Made by a program: the position numbers and the translations under genes | Shown: positions 31,828 through 40,932 of the stretch, in pieces | Position numbering within the stretch: the stretch's first letter is position 1 | Layout: every line of letters starts with the position of its first letter | Source: Hymenobacter cheonanensis | GTDB lineage: Bacteria; Bacteroidota; Bacteroidia; Cytophagales; Hymenobacteraceae | NCBI RefSeq assembly: GCF_030581075.1 | Contig: NZ_JAUQSW010000013.1 | Location: 1-64,000, forward strand | Reading direction: 5' to 3' | DNA: 64,000 bases | Notes under the pieces: model-generated | Databases searched by the model: none | Seen by the model: only the letters and a program-made list of their open reading frames with translations | What the model was told of the DNA's origin: nothing

Positions 31828-33183
31828 ATGAAAATCGAACAGTTTGAGGATAAGGGCCTGGCCCACTTCTCCTACGCCATTCTCAGCGAGTGCGCTCGCG
31901 AAATCGTGCTCATCGACCCGGCCCGCAATCCGCAGCCCTACTACGCCTACGCCCAGGCCCACGACGCGAAAATCGTGGCCGTCATCGAGACGCACCCGCA
32001 CGCCGATTTCGTGAGCAGCCACCTGGAAATTGCCCGGGCCACTGGCGCGACCATCCGCGTGAGCCGGCTGCTGGGAGCCGACTACCCGCACGTTGGCTTC
32101 GACGACGGCGATGCCTTCACGAGCGGCAAGCTCGCTTTTCGGGCCCTCAATACGCCGGGCCACTCTCCCGACTCCATCAGCATCGTGCTCAGCCGCGCGG
32201 GCCGCGACGTGGCCGTGTTTACCGGCGATACCCTGTTTATCGGCGACGTGGGCCGGCCCGACCTGCGCGAAAACGCCGGCAACCTGACCGCCCGGCGCGA
32301 GGAGCTGGCTAAGCAGCTCTACCACAGCCTGCGCAATAAGCTCTTGCCGCTGGCCGACGACGTGCTGGTATACCCCGCCCACGGCGCGGGCAGCCTCTGC
32401 GGCAAGGCACTGAGCGGAGCCAACAGCAGCTCCATCGGGGCCGAGAAAATCGGCAACCCCATGCTGCGCCCACTCAGCGAAGCAGCTTTCGTGCAGGAGT
32501 TGCTGGCCGACCAGCCCTTCATTCCCAAGTACTTCGGCTACGACGTAGCCCTCAACAAAACCGGCGCACCCGCCTACGCCCCCAGCGTGCAGCAGGTGCC
32601 GCGCCTGGCACCTGGCACCGCGCTGCCAGCCGGGATGCTGGTAGTGGACACGCGGCCCGAAGCTGCCTTCAAGCAGGGCCACGTCGCCGAGGCCATCAAT
32701 ATCCAGCAGGGCGGCAAGTTCGAAACCTGGCTAGGGTCCCTGGTGGGGCCGCAGGAGTCGTTTTACCTGCTCGCGGCCGACGAGGCGACGCGGGAAGACC
32801 TGATTCAGAAAGCCGCCAAAATCGGCTACGAGCCGCTGATTGCGGGGGCCCTGGTGGGCACGCCGGCCCCCGACGCCACGCTGCCGGTGCTGGATGTGGA
32901 GCAATTCCGCCGGCACCCGGCGCAGTACACCATCGTGGACATCCGCAACCCGGTGGAGCACCGCGACGAGCCGATTTTCGCCGGCTCCCTGAATATTCCG
33001 CTGCCCGAGCTGCGCGAGCGGGCCGGCGAGATTCCGACTGGTAAGCCGGTGGTGGTGCACTGCGCCGGCGGCTACCGCTCGGCGGCCGGCAGCAGCATCG
33101 TGGCCGCCGCGCTGCCCGGCACCGAAGTGCTGGATTTGGGCGAGGCCGTGAAGTCCTTTCAACTCGCCCCGGCGACCCACTAA
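31828..33183 (+). CDS. Persulfide dioxygenase-rhodanese fusion (ETHE1-like MBL)
   Basis: The ATG at 31828 (MKIEQFEDKGLAHFSYAIL) gives 451 residues. The MBL domain has THPHADFVSSH near residue 56 (H-x-H-x-D), the NTPGHSPDS segment and FTGDTLFIGDVGRPDL, the ETHE1-type iron ligands. Two rhodanese domains follow: the first (about 265-350) lacks the active Cys (FYLLAADEATRED), while the second (about 360-450) carries it in VHCAGGYRSAAG. Such fusions oxidise glutathione persulfide to sulfite and move sulfane sulfur. The sulfite formed would suit export by the preceding TauE/SafE protein. Confidence 0.9.
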   Translation: MKIEQFEDKGLAHFSYAILSECAREIVLIDPARNPQPYYAYAQAHDAKIVAVIETHPHADFVSSHLEIARATGATIRVSRLLGADYPHVGFDDGDAFTSGKLAFRALNTPGHSPDSISIVLSRAGRDVAVFTGDTLFIGDVGRPDLRENAGNLTARREELAKQLYHSLRNKLLPLADDVLVYPAHGAGSLCGKALSGANSSSIGAEKIGNPMLRPLSEAAFVQELLADQPFIPKYFGYDVALNKTGAPAYAPSVQQVPRLAPGTALPAGMLVVDTRPEAAFKQGHVAEAINIQQGGKFETWLGSLVGPQESFYLLAADEATREDLIQKAAKIGYEPLIAGALVGTPAPDATLPVLDVEQFRRHPAQYTIVDIRNPVEHRDEPIFAGSLNIPLPELRERAGEIPTGKPVVVHCAGGYRSAAGSSIVAAALPGTEVLDLGEAVKSFQLAPATH

Positions 33184-33222
33184 TAGGCTCGTCCTACCTC
33201 CTCATTTTCCCAGCTACTGCTA

Positions 33223-33564
33223 ATGTTTGACTTTTTAAAAGCTGCTGCGCCCGCCTACCACAACCTGCCGCCGGCCCAGTTTGGCCCCGCCGTGCGGAAG
33301 CCCGGCGCGGTGCTGCTCGACGTGCGCCGGCCCGACGAATTTGCCCAGGGCCACCTGCCCGGCGCGGTAAACCTCGACGTGACGGCGCCCGATTTTGCCC
33401 GGCGCGTGGCCGCCCTCGACCCGGCCAACCCCACCTACGTGTACTGCCGCAGCGGGGCGCGCTCGGCCCAGGCGGCCAAGCAGCTCACCGCGGCCGGCTT
33501 TGCGCACGTGTCGAACCTGCTCGGCGGCGTGCTCGACTGGTCGGAACCGCTGACTACTACCTAA
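33223..33564 (+). CDS. Single-domain rhodanese
   Basis: This 113-residue protein has the active-site loop YCRSGARSAQ near residue 73 and LLDVRRPDEFAQGHLPGAVN near 27, diagnostic of rhodanese (thiosulfate/persulfide sulfurtransferase). No signal peptide is evident. It lies between the dioxygenase and the transporter halves, 39 bp after the former, and likely passes sulfane sulfur within this pathway. Confidence 0.92.
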   Translation: MFDFLKAAAPAYHNLPPAQFGPAVRKPGAVLLDVRRPDEFAQGHLPGAVNLDVTAPDFARRVAALDPANPTYVYCRSGARSAQAAKQLTAAGFAHVSNLLGGVLDWSEPLTTT

Positions 33565-33594
33565 ACCGCCTCTTTCCCGACAAATTCGCTTTTT

Positions 33595-34158
33595 ATGCTT
33601 GATTTTCTGTCCCAGTCCTGGCCCTGGTACGTGGCCGGCCCTTTGATTGGCCTGACGGTGCCCGCGCTGCTGCTCGTGGGCAATAAGGCGCTGGGCATCA
33701 GCAGTTCGCTACGCCACATCTGCGCGGCCTGCGTGCCGGCTGGCATTCCATTTCTGACTTACAACTGGCGGGCGCAGGCCTGGAACCTGTGGTTCGTGCT
33801 GGGCATTGCGCTGGGCGGCTTCCTGGGCTACCGGGTGCTGGGCCACCCCGCCACGGTAGCCATTTCGGCCGCTACGGTGCACGATTTGCGCACGCAGCTG
33901 CACCTCACCGATTTCACGGGCCTGCTGCCCAGGGAGCTATTTGCCTTGGACAACCTGGCGAATTGGAAGGGCTGGGTATTCCTGGTGCTGGGCGGCTTTC
34001 TGGTGGGCTTTGGTACGCGCTACGCGGGGGGCTGCACCTCGGGGCACGCCATTTCGGGGCTCTCCAACTTGCAGTGGGTGTCGCTGGTGGCCGTCGTGGG
34101 CTTTTTCGCGGGCGGGCTGGTGATGACCTGGTTTATCTATCCGCTGCTGTTTTCCTAG
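33595..34158 (+). CDS. YeeE/YedE thiosulfate-transporter family, N-terminal half protein
   Basis: This 187-residue membrane protein has about five TM segments. The family signature GTRYAGGCTSGHAISGLS lies near residue 140, with the Cys that relays thiosulfate in YeeE/TsuA structures; ICAACVPAG holds two more cysteines near 42. Bacteroidota commonly split this transporter into two genes, and the second half begins 3 bp after this stop. Confidence 0.88.
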   Translation: MLDFLSQSWPWYVAGPLIGLTVPALLLVGNKALGISSSLRHICAACVPAGIPFLTYNWRAQAWNLWFVLGIALGGFLGYRVLGHPATVAISAATVHDLRTQLHLTDFTGLLPRELFALDNLANWKGWVFLVLGGFLVGFGTRYAGGCTSGHAISGLSNLQWVSLVAVVGFFAGGLVMTWFIYPLLFS

Positions 34159-34161
34159 GCC

Positions 34162-34569
34162 ATGAAAAACCTCAAATACCTGGTGCTGGGCACGTTGTTT
34201 GGCATCATCCTGACCAAGAGCGAAGTGGTGAGCTGGTTTCGGATTCAGGAGATGTTCCGCTTCCAGGCCTTCCACCTATACGGCGTCATCGGCTCGGCCA
34301 TCGTGGTGGGCATGGTGTCCATCCAGCTCATTAAGCGCTACCACCTGCGCACGCTGAATGGCGAGGAAATCCAGCTGGCCGACAAGCAGTTCAGTCCCGG
34401 CGTCTGGATTGGCGGCTTCCTGTTTGGCCTGGGCTGGGCGCTCACGGGCGCGTGCCCCGGCCCCCTATTTGCCCAACTGGGCAGCGGCGTGCCGGCCGCC
34501 GCCGTGATGATACTGGCCGCGCTGGCCGGCACCTGGACGTATAGCGCCCTGCGCGAAAGACTACCCTAG
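34162..34569 (+). CDS. YeeE/YedE (DUF6691-like) second-half transporter protein
   Basis: This 135-residue protein has about four TM segments. It holds the partner signature GLGWALTGACPGPLFAQLG near residue 87, with the conserved Cys-Pro. Together with the preceding gene it should form one thiosulfate or sulfur-compound uptake channel. The 3-bp gap between the two genes implies coupled translation. Confidence 0.88.
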   Translation: MKNLKYLVLGTLFGIILTKSEVVSWFRIQEMFRFQAFHLYGVIGSAIVVGMVSIQLIKRYHLRTLNGEEIQLADKQFSPGVWIGGFLFGLGWALTGACPGPLFAQLGSGVPAAAVMILAALAGTWTYSALRERLP

Positions 34570-34659
34570 CCAGGCTAGGCGCGCCGGTTGGCGTACAAAC
34601 CTTGTGTAGCTCCTAAAACCAATTTGGTCGAGGTGCTTTACCTTATTCCCACTCGTCCG

Positions 34660-35178
34660 ATGAAGCACTTATTTCGCTGGCTAGCCGCCGGCTGGCTAGT
34701 GGCCGGCGGCCTTACCGCCCAGGCCCAAACGATGCCCACGCCCGCCGCGAGCCCCGCGCCCGCCCTACCCCCACCCGATGCGGCGGTGGCGGCCAAAGCG
34801 GCCCGGTTTGAGGGCGCGCCGGCCACCAGGGCGCACTACCGCGCCGTGTACCAGCTTGACAGCGACGACCCCAAGCTTATCAGCAAAACGCTGCATAACA
34901 TGCAGAACGCCCTCAACGACCCGCGCCTGAAGGGCAAGCTGGAGCTGGAACTGGTGGTGTTCAGCGGGGGCACCGTGGCCTTTCGCCAGGGCCAGCCCTA
35001 TGAGGCCGACGTGCTGGCATTGCAGCGGGCCGGCGTCATCCTGGCCCAGTGCCAGAACTCGCTGACGGCCTACAAGCTGACGAAGGCAGACTTGCTGCCC
35101 TACGTGTCGGTCGTGCCCACCGGCAACGGCGAGCTGATTATCCGCCAGGCCGAGGGCTGGGTGCTGGTGCACCCGTAA
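34660..35178 (+). CDS. Exported DsrE-family protein
   Basis: The ATG at 34660 (MKHLFRWLAAGWLVAGGLTA) gives 172 residues with a cleavable signal peptide (cut likely after AQA). The mature part has an Ala/Pro-rich linker, then a DsrE/F-like fold: YRAVYQLDSDDPKLISKTLH, LELVVFSGGTVAF, and a single Cys in LAQCQNSL near the end, the sulfur-carrier position in the family. A periplasmic sulfur-relay role in this cluster is likely. An earlier in-frame start at 34588 lacks a signal peptide and is not favoured. Confidence 0.8.
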   Translation: MKHLFRWLAAGWLVAGGLTAQAQTMPTPAASPAPALPPPDAAVAAKAARFEGAPATRAHYRAVYQLDSDDPKLISKTLHNMQNALNDPRLKGKLELELVVFSGGTVAFRQGQPYEADVLALQRAGVILAQCQNSLTAYKLTKADLLPYVSVVPTGNGELIIRQAEGWVLVHP

Positions 35179-35202
35179 CGGCCGTTTTCACCCCCTTTTT
35201 CG

Positions 35203-36456
35203 ATGCCGGTTCAACTGGGTTTGCGCGCCAACTGGCCGCAGTTTGCGCTGCTCGTGGTGGTCAATGCCTTCGTGGGGGGCATGGTAGGGCTGGAGCGCAC
35301 CATCCTGCCCCGGCTGGCCGAGCAGGAGTTTCACCTGGTGGCGCGCTCGGCCATTCTCTCCTTCATCGTCGTGTTTGGGCTGACCAAGGCGGTGGCCAAC
35401 TACTACGCCGGGGCCTGGGCGGGCCGGGTGGGACGTAAAAACCTGCTGGTCATCGGCTGGCTGTTCGGCCTGCCCGTGCCGCTGCTGCTGCTCTGGGCCC
35501 CGAGCTGGGGCTGGGTCATCGCGGCCAACGTGCTGCTGGGCCTCAACCAGGGCCTGGCCTGGTCGAGCACGGTGGTGATGAAGATGGATTTGGCTGGCCC
35601 CCGGCGGCGCGGCCTGGCCATGGGTTTGAACGAGTCGGCCGGCTACCTGGCCGTGGCGGCGACGGCGCTGGCTTCGGGCTGGCTGGCCAGCACCTACGGG
35701 CTGCGGCCCTACCCCTTCTACCTGGGCATCGGGCTGGCGGGGCTGGGGCTGCTGGGCAGCTTGCTGGTGCGCGATACCCACGCCCACGTGGCGCTCGAAG
35801 CGGCGCAGGCCCCAGCCGGGCCAGTCGGGCTGCCCCTCTCGTTCTGGGACGTGAGCTGGCGGCACCCCAACCTGGGCTCCGTAACGCAGGCGGGCCTCGT
35901 CAACAACCTGAACGACGGCATGGTGTGGGGCCTGCTGCCGCTGCTGCTGGCGGGCAAGGGCTTTTCGCTCAGCCAGATTGGGGCCGTGGCGGCCCTCTAC
36001 CCGGCGGTGTGGGGCGTAGGCCAATTGCTGACCGGCCCGCTGGCCGACCGCTTTTGCAAGAAGGACCTGCTGTTTGCGGGCATGCTGCTGCAAGGCGCGG
36101 TGCTGCTGGCCATGCTCTTGGCCGATTCCTGCGCCGCATTTTTGGGGCTGGCGGCCTTGCTGGGGGCGGGCACGGCGCTGGTCTACCCCACCTTTCTGGC
36201 GGCGGTGGCCGAGTACGCGCCGGCCCCGCAACGGGCGCGCAGTGTGGGCATTTTCCGGCTCTGGCGCGACGCGGGCTACGCCGTGGGGGCCCTGCTCACG
36301 GGCGTGCTGGCGGATGCCTTTGGGCTATCGGCGGCGCTGGCAGCCATCGGGGGGCTCACGGTGCTTTCGGCGCTGGTCATTGCCCGCCGCATGTACTGTC
36401 TGCCGGAGGTGGGCGCGGCACTACTCCCGGCGGCGAGCTGCGCGCGGCCGGGGTAG
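35203..36456 (+). CDS. MFS transporter
   Basis: This 417-residue protein has about twelve TM segments. The loop motif GRVGRKNLLVIGW near residue 75 is the MFS motif A region and GLNQGLAWSSTVVMKMDL lies in TM4-5. It starts 24 bp after the DsrE gene, so it probably belongs to the sulfur operon. The substrate is not evident. A gap of about 196 bp follows, with no clear feature, before the multicopper oxidase. Confidence 0.85.
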   Translation: MPVQLGLRANWPQFALLVVVNAFVGGMVGLERTILPRLAEQEFHLVARSAILSFIVVFGLTKAVANYYAGAWAGRVGRKNLLVIGWLFGLPVPLLLLWAPSWGWVIAANVLLGLNQGLAWSSTVVMKMDLAGPRRRGLAMGLNESAGYLAVAATALASGWLASTYGLRPYPFYLGIGLAGLGLLGSLLVRDTHAHVALEAAQAPAGPVGLPLSFWDVSWRHPNLGSVTQAGLVNNLNDGMVWGLLPLLLAGKGFSLSQIGAVAALYPAVWGVGQLLTGPLADRFCKKDLLFAGMLLQGAVLLAMLLADSCAAFLGLAALLGAGTALVYPTFLAAVAEYAPAPQRARSVGIFRLWRDAGYAVGALLTGVLADAFGLSAALAAIGGLTVLSALVIARRMYCLPEVGAALLPAASCARPG

Positions 36457-36652
36457 CGCTGTCGTTTAGTTCGTATAATATTGTGCATCAGGAGATTAAA
36501 TAAGGTGATAGGCTTTCGGCTTTTCCAGCGCAGGTCGAACCGCTGCGCGGAAATTATGCACGTTGTGGGGGTGATTTTAGTAAAACTGCTGGCCCGCAAT
36601 GGAGTACACCCCTGGCAGGGCCCGCGTACCATAGCGGCCCGCCCTTTTGCTG

Positions 36653-39259
36653 ATGCCTTCATCACTACACCCGGGGCTTGCCCACGTCCGGCTCCTTGCC
36701 CGATACTGGCGCTGGCTGGCGGGGCTGCTACTCGGTAGCTGGCTGGCCGCCCAAACTGCCCACGCCCAGCAGGCGCGGCCGGCGGCCTACGCGGCGCTCT
36801 ACAGCGACCCGGCCGGCGCGGCGGCCCGCCCCGACCGCCACCTGGTGCGCTACCACCTGCGCGTGACCGATACTACCCTCACCATCGGCGGGGTGCGCAG
36901 TCGGGCCCTGGTGACCAACAGCCAGCTGCCGGCCCCGACCCTCACCTTCACCGAGGGCGACACGGCGCTGATTTACGTGCACAACGCCAGCCGCAAGAGC
37001 ATCTCGTTTCACTGGCACGGCATGCTGCTGCCCAACCAGTACGACGGGGTGCCCATCCTCACGACCACGCCCATCGGGCCGGGTAAGACGCTGACCTACA
37101 AGTTCCCGCTGGTGCAGCACGGCACGCTTTGGTACCACTCGCACACCATGCTCAACGAGCAGCTGGGCCAGTACGGGGCCATCGTGGTGTACCCGCCTAC
37201 CCCTCTGGCCACGCCCGACCACGTGGTGCTGCTCTCGGACTGGACCCGCGAGCGGCCCTGGGAAATCCTGCGCTCGCTCAAACGCGAAACCGACTGGTAC
37301 GCCATCGAGCGCCGCTCGGTGCAGAGCTACGCCGGGGCGCTGGCGCAGGGCTACCTGGGCACCAAGCTGCGGCAGGAATGGAAGCGGATGCCCGGCATGG
37401 ACCTGGCCGACGTGTACTACCAGCACGACCTCACCAACGGCCAGCCCAGCCAGCAGCTGCCCGCCGCCCGGCCCGGCCAGGCAGTGCGCCTGCGGGTCAT
37501 CAACGGCTCGGCGGCCTCGTATTTCTGGGTGCAGTTTGGGGGCGGCAAAATGCGCGTAGTGGCCGCCGACGGCATCGACGTGCAGCCCGTGGAGGTAGAT
37601 AAGCTGCTCATCGGCACCGCCGAAACCTATGACGTGGAGGTGACCCCGCCCGGCTCCGGCCAGTACGAGCTGCGCGCCACCTCCTGGGATATGTCGCGCC
37701 ACACCAGCCTGCTGCTGGGCACCGGCGCGCCGCACCCGGCCCCCGATTTGCCCCGCATCAACTACTACCAGCTGGTGCAGGAGATGAACGGCATGATGCG
37801 CCAGATGTCCGGCATGAAGATGGGCCGCGCCCCGTCCGGCATCCCGGCCCCCGCCGTGGTGGCCGCCGGCACCGCGCCCCCGCCCCCCGGCCCCGGCATG
37901 AAAATGGGCGGCAAGCAGGATGGGATGGACATGGGCGGCATGCAGATGGATGCTGGCCCGCAGTCAGCCAACCCGATGCCTATGAGTGGCATGGCCAAAA
38001 GCAGTTCTACCCCCAAATCTGCTGATAGGAGCGGCATGAACATGGGCCAGGCCGCCCCCGCCGACTCGGCCGCTAAGCCCGCGATGGCCGGAATGAAAAT
38101 GCCTGCCACCAAGCCCACCATAGGCAGTGGCGGAGGTGACATAGGCGGCATGGACATGGGCGGCAAAAACCCGGGCATGGGCGGCATGAAAGCGGCCCCG
38201 CTCGGCACGTTCGTGACGGGCCACCGGCAGCTGCAAGCGGCTTTCCCACAGGAAACGCTGCTCGACTACACCATGCTCAAGGCCCCGCAACCGACCACCA
38301 TCCCGGCCGACCGGCCGGTGCGCACCATCCACTTGTACCTGACGGGTAACATGTTCCGCTACGTGTGGAGCATCAATAATACCGTGCTCTCGAATGCCGA
38401 CAAGATTGCGATTAAGCGTGGCGAAACGGTGCGCTTCGTGCTGCACAACACCACCATGATGAGCCACCCCATGCACCTGCACGGGCACTACTTCCGGGTC
38501 ATCAACGGGCAGGGCGCCTACTCGCCGCTCAAAAACACGCTCAGCGTGGCCCCCATGGATTTAGTGACGCTGGAGTTCGACGCCAACGAGTACCAGGACT
38601 GGTTTTTTCACTGCCACCTGCTCTACCACCTCGATTCGGGCATGGCCCGCATCATTCACTACGAGGGCGACTCGGTGCGCACCGACAACCCGGCGCTGCT
38701 CGCGCGCTTCATCGGGGCCGACCGCAAGCTCTTTCCCTACGCCGAGGCTACGGTGCAGAGCCAGGGCACCTTCCTGCAGGGCGGCGTGCGCAACTCGTAC
38801 TGGCTGCTGCGCCAGGAGGCTCGCTTCGACTGGCACGGCGACTACGAAACCGAGACGCACCTGCAGCGTTACCTAGGGCCTAAGCAGTTCCTGGCTGTGT
38901 ATGCGGGCCTTGACTTCCGCGACAACAGCCGCTACCTCAACCCCGGCCTGCAAAAGCGCGACGAGAATGGCCAGCGCCTCAATTCCAAAGACTACCGCCA
39001 AGTGGTGTGCGTGGGCGTGCGCTACTTTCTGCCCCTGCTGGTGTGGTCGGACCTGCGCCTGGACAGCGGCGGCAAGCTGCGCCTGCAACTGGAGCGCGAC
39101 GGCCTGCCCATTACTCAGCGCCTGCGCGCCGACCTGATGGTGAACTCCGACCGCGAGTACACTATCAACCCCTACTACATCGTGGGCAAGTACCTGGCCC
39201 TGTCGGGTAGCTACGACAGCGACTACGGCTGGGGCGCGGGCCTGAAGATTATCTATTAG
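36653..39259 (+). CDS. CopA-type multicopper oxidase with Met-rich insert and CopB-like C-terminal domain
   Basis: The ATG at 36653 gives 868 residues with an N-terminal signal segment. Copper ligands appear in order: SFHWHGM (about 120), WYHSHT (about 163), HPMHLHGHYF (about 605) and FFHCHLLYHLDSGM (about 653), the T1/T2/T3 set of a laccase-like CopA. Residues about 376-512 are a long Met-rich insert (repeats such as GMKMGG and GMDMGGMQM) that can bind Cu(I). From about 690 on, a domain rich in alternating aromatic and polar strands resembles the CopB outer-membrane beta-barrel that usually follows copA as a separate gene. It probably oxidises Cu(I) in the envelope. Confidence 0.88.
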   Translation: MPSSLHPGLAHVRLLARYWRWLAGLLLGSWLAAQTAHAQQARPAAYAALYSDPAGAAARPDRHLVRYHLRVTDTTLTIGGVRSRALVTNSQLPAPTLTFTEGDTALIYVHNASRKSISFHWHGMLLPNQYDGVPILTTTPIGPGKTLTYKFPLVQHGTLWYHSHTMLNEQLGQYGAIVVYPPTPLATPDHVVLLSDWTRERPWEILRSLKRETDWYAIERRSVQSYAGALAQGYLGTKLRQEWKRMPGMDLADVYYQHDLTNGQPSQQLPAARPGQAVRLRVINGSAASYFWVQFGGGKMRVVAADGIDVQPVEVDKLLIGTAETYDVEVTPPGSGQYELRATSWDMSRHTSLLLGTGAPHPAPDLPRINYYQLVQEMNGMMRQMSGMKMGRAPSGIPAPAVVAAGTAPPPPGPGMKMGGKQDGMDMGGMQMDAGPQSANPMPMSGMAKSSSTPKSADRSGMNMGQAAPADSAAKPAMAGMKMPATKPTIGSGGGDIGGMDMGGKNPGMGGMKAAPLGTFVTGHRQLQAAFPQETLLDYTMLKAPQPTTIPADRPVRTIHLYLTGNMFRYVWSINNTVLSNADKIAIKRGETVRFVLHNTTMMSHPMHLHGHYFRVINGQGAYSPLKNTLSVAPMDLVTLEFDANEYQDWFFHCHLLYHLDSGMARIIHYEGDSVRTDNPALLARFIGADRKLFPYAEATVQSQGTFLQGGVRNSYWLLRQEARFDWHGDYETETHLQRYLGPKQFLAVYAGLDFRDNSRYLNPGLQKRDENGQRLNSKDYRQVVCVGVRYFLPLLVWSDLRLDSGGKLRLQLERDGLPITQRLRADLMVNSDREYTINPYYIVGKYLALSGSYDSDYGWGAGLKIIY

Positions 39260-39270
39260 GGGAATGACGT

Positions 39271-39305
39271 GCGAACGTAGGGCCGGGGAGGGCCCCTACG
39301 TTTGC
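39271..39305. terminator. Hairpin terminator after multicopper oxidase
   Basis: Arms GCGAACGTAGGG (39271-39282) and CCCTACGTTTGC (39294-39305) pair with one wobble around a GC-rich loop, 12 bp past the stop codon. Confidence 0.65.
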
Positions 39306-39371
39306 GCTCCCCGACCCAGCTGAATGCTTATTCATAAGCCATTCACGGCCAGCCGCTAGGTTTGTCCTTCT

Positions 39372-40610
39372 ATGAAACGCCTTTGCACAAGTAGGCTGAT
39401 GCTGGCCCTTACCGCGCTGGGGTTCGGGTGCACCCGGAGCGCCGATGTCCCCGCCCCTACCCCTACGCTACCCGCCCACACTGCCTACTTGCGCCTGGCC
39501 GCCAACGGCACCAACCAGGCCCTACCCCTGCAGGCGGCCATCGACTCGTGCGCGGCGGCCGGGGGCGGCACACTGGTGCTGCGCAAGGGCACCTACACCA
39601 CGGGGCCGGTGTACCTGAAGAGCGCCGTCACGCTCCAACTCGACACGCTGGCCACGCTGCTGGCCTCGCCCACGATGGCCGACTTCACGGTGGCCGGTAA
39701 GGTAGTGAACCTGCTCAACGGCCCCGGCACGGCTATCCACGACGTGGGCCTGACCGGGGCGGGCACCATCGACGGCAACGGGGCGGCGTGGTGGGCGGCC
39801 TTCCAGGCCAATAGCGCGCTGGTGCGGCCCCGCCTCATCGGCATCGCCAACTGCCAGAACCTGACCGTAACCGGGCTCACGCTCACCAACTCGCCCTCGT
39901 TTCACCTGGTGCCCAGCCAGTGCCAGAACGTGGTGATTACCAAGGTAAAAATCAAGGCCCCCGCCACCTCGCCCAACACCGACGGCATTGACCCGGCCAA
40001 CTGCGACGGCGTGACCATCACGAATTGCCTCATTGATACCGGCGACGACAACATCGCCATCAAGGGCGGCCGGGTGAGCGGGGCGCTGGCCGGGGCCTGC
40101 CAGAACGTGACCATTACGGGCTGCACGTTTTTGAATGGGCACGGGCTGAGCATCGGCAGCGAAACCTCGTCGGGGGTGCGCAACGTAGCCGTGAGCAACT
40201 GCACCTTCACGGGCACTACCAATGGCATCCGCATCAAGTCGGAGCCGGGCCTGGGCGGGCTGATTCAGAACGTGAGCTACCGCAACCTCACGCTGACGAG
40301 CGTGCCCAACCCGCTCCTCATCAACATGGCCTATGCCCTCAACCCCAATAACGGCTACCCCACCGATGTGCCCCAGGTTAGCGGCATGACCGTGGACCAG
40401 CTCACCGCCACCGGGGCCAAAAACGCCGGTAGCCTCGTGGGCCTGGCCGCCGCCCCCATCCAAAACCTGACGCTCTCGCACCTCACTATCGCGGCCCAAA
40501 CCGGCCTGGTGCTGCAAAACGCCACCGGCGTGGCCATGAGCAATTACACCATCACCACGGCCAGCGGCCCGCCCGTGCTGGCCACCAACGCCCAGGGCAC
40601 GGGCTTTTAG
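39372..40610 (+). CDS. GH28 polygalacturonase-like lipoprotein
   Basis: This 412-residue protein begins with a signal peptide and lipobox (LALTALGFGC, Cys20), so it is a membrane lipoprotein. The right-handed beta-helix enzyme carries the GH28 signatures in order: NTDGID (about 203), GDDNIAIK (about 224), NGHGLSIGSE (about 254) and RIKSEPG (about 287), giving the catalytic Asp set. GH28 enzymes cleave pectic or related polysaccharides. The gene stands alone, flanked by a terminator and a 320-bp gap. Confidence 0.9.
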   Translation: MKRLCTSRLMLALTALGFGCTRSADVPAPTPTLPAHTAYLRLAANGTNQALPLQAAIDSCAAAGGGTLVLRKGTYTTGPVYLKSAVTLQLDTLATLLASPTMADFTVAGKVVNLLNGPGTAIHDVGLTGAGTIDGNGAAWWAAFQANSALVRPRLIGIANCQNLTVTGLTLTNSPSFHLVPSQCQNVVITKVKIKAPATSPNTDGIDPANCDGVTITNCLIDTGDDNIAIKGGRVSGALAGACQNVTITGCTFLNGHGLSIGSETSSGVRNVAVSNCTFTGTTNGIRIKSEPGLGGLIQNVSYRNLTLTSVPNPLLINMAYALNPNNGYPTDVPQVSGMTVDQLTATGAKNAGSLVGLAAAPIQNLTLSHLTIAAQTGLVLQNATGVAMSNYTITTASGPPVLATNAQGTGF

Positions 40611-40932
40611 GTGATTCCTTTAAGTCAGACCAACTTGCGGCGCATCTGGTTTTGAATCGCAGCCGGGCCGCGTGTCGCCCGGGCCGCGGGCAGCTTGCTT
40701 GTAGGCGCGGCAAAAATTCAGCAGGTGCTGAGCAGCGGCTCGTCGGCTCGCCAGGCGGCTAGCAGCTGCCGCGCCAGATACTGGTCATTGGTAGCCCTTT
40801 CGGAGGCGCCGGCGCGAGATGGAGACCTAGCGTCTACCCCTAAGCGGCCCGCGCGGCTACTGGCTGGGGCCACCCGCTTTTCTATAATGAGCCGGACTTT
40901 CAGGCGGCTCCGGCAGCCGCGTTGCGGAGCAC
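40611..40932. other. Non-coding gap, no clear feature
   Basis: 322 bp between the GH28 gene and the convergent outer-membrane protein gene. A minus-strand frame ends at 40718 with a protein-like run (NDQYLARQLLAAWRADEPLL), possibly a worn gene end, but its upstream part is only the shadow of the neighbouring gene. I call nothing here. Confidence 0.3.
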
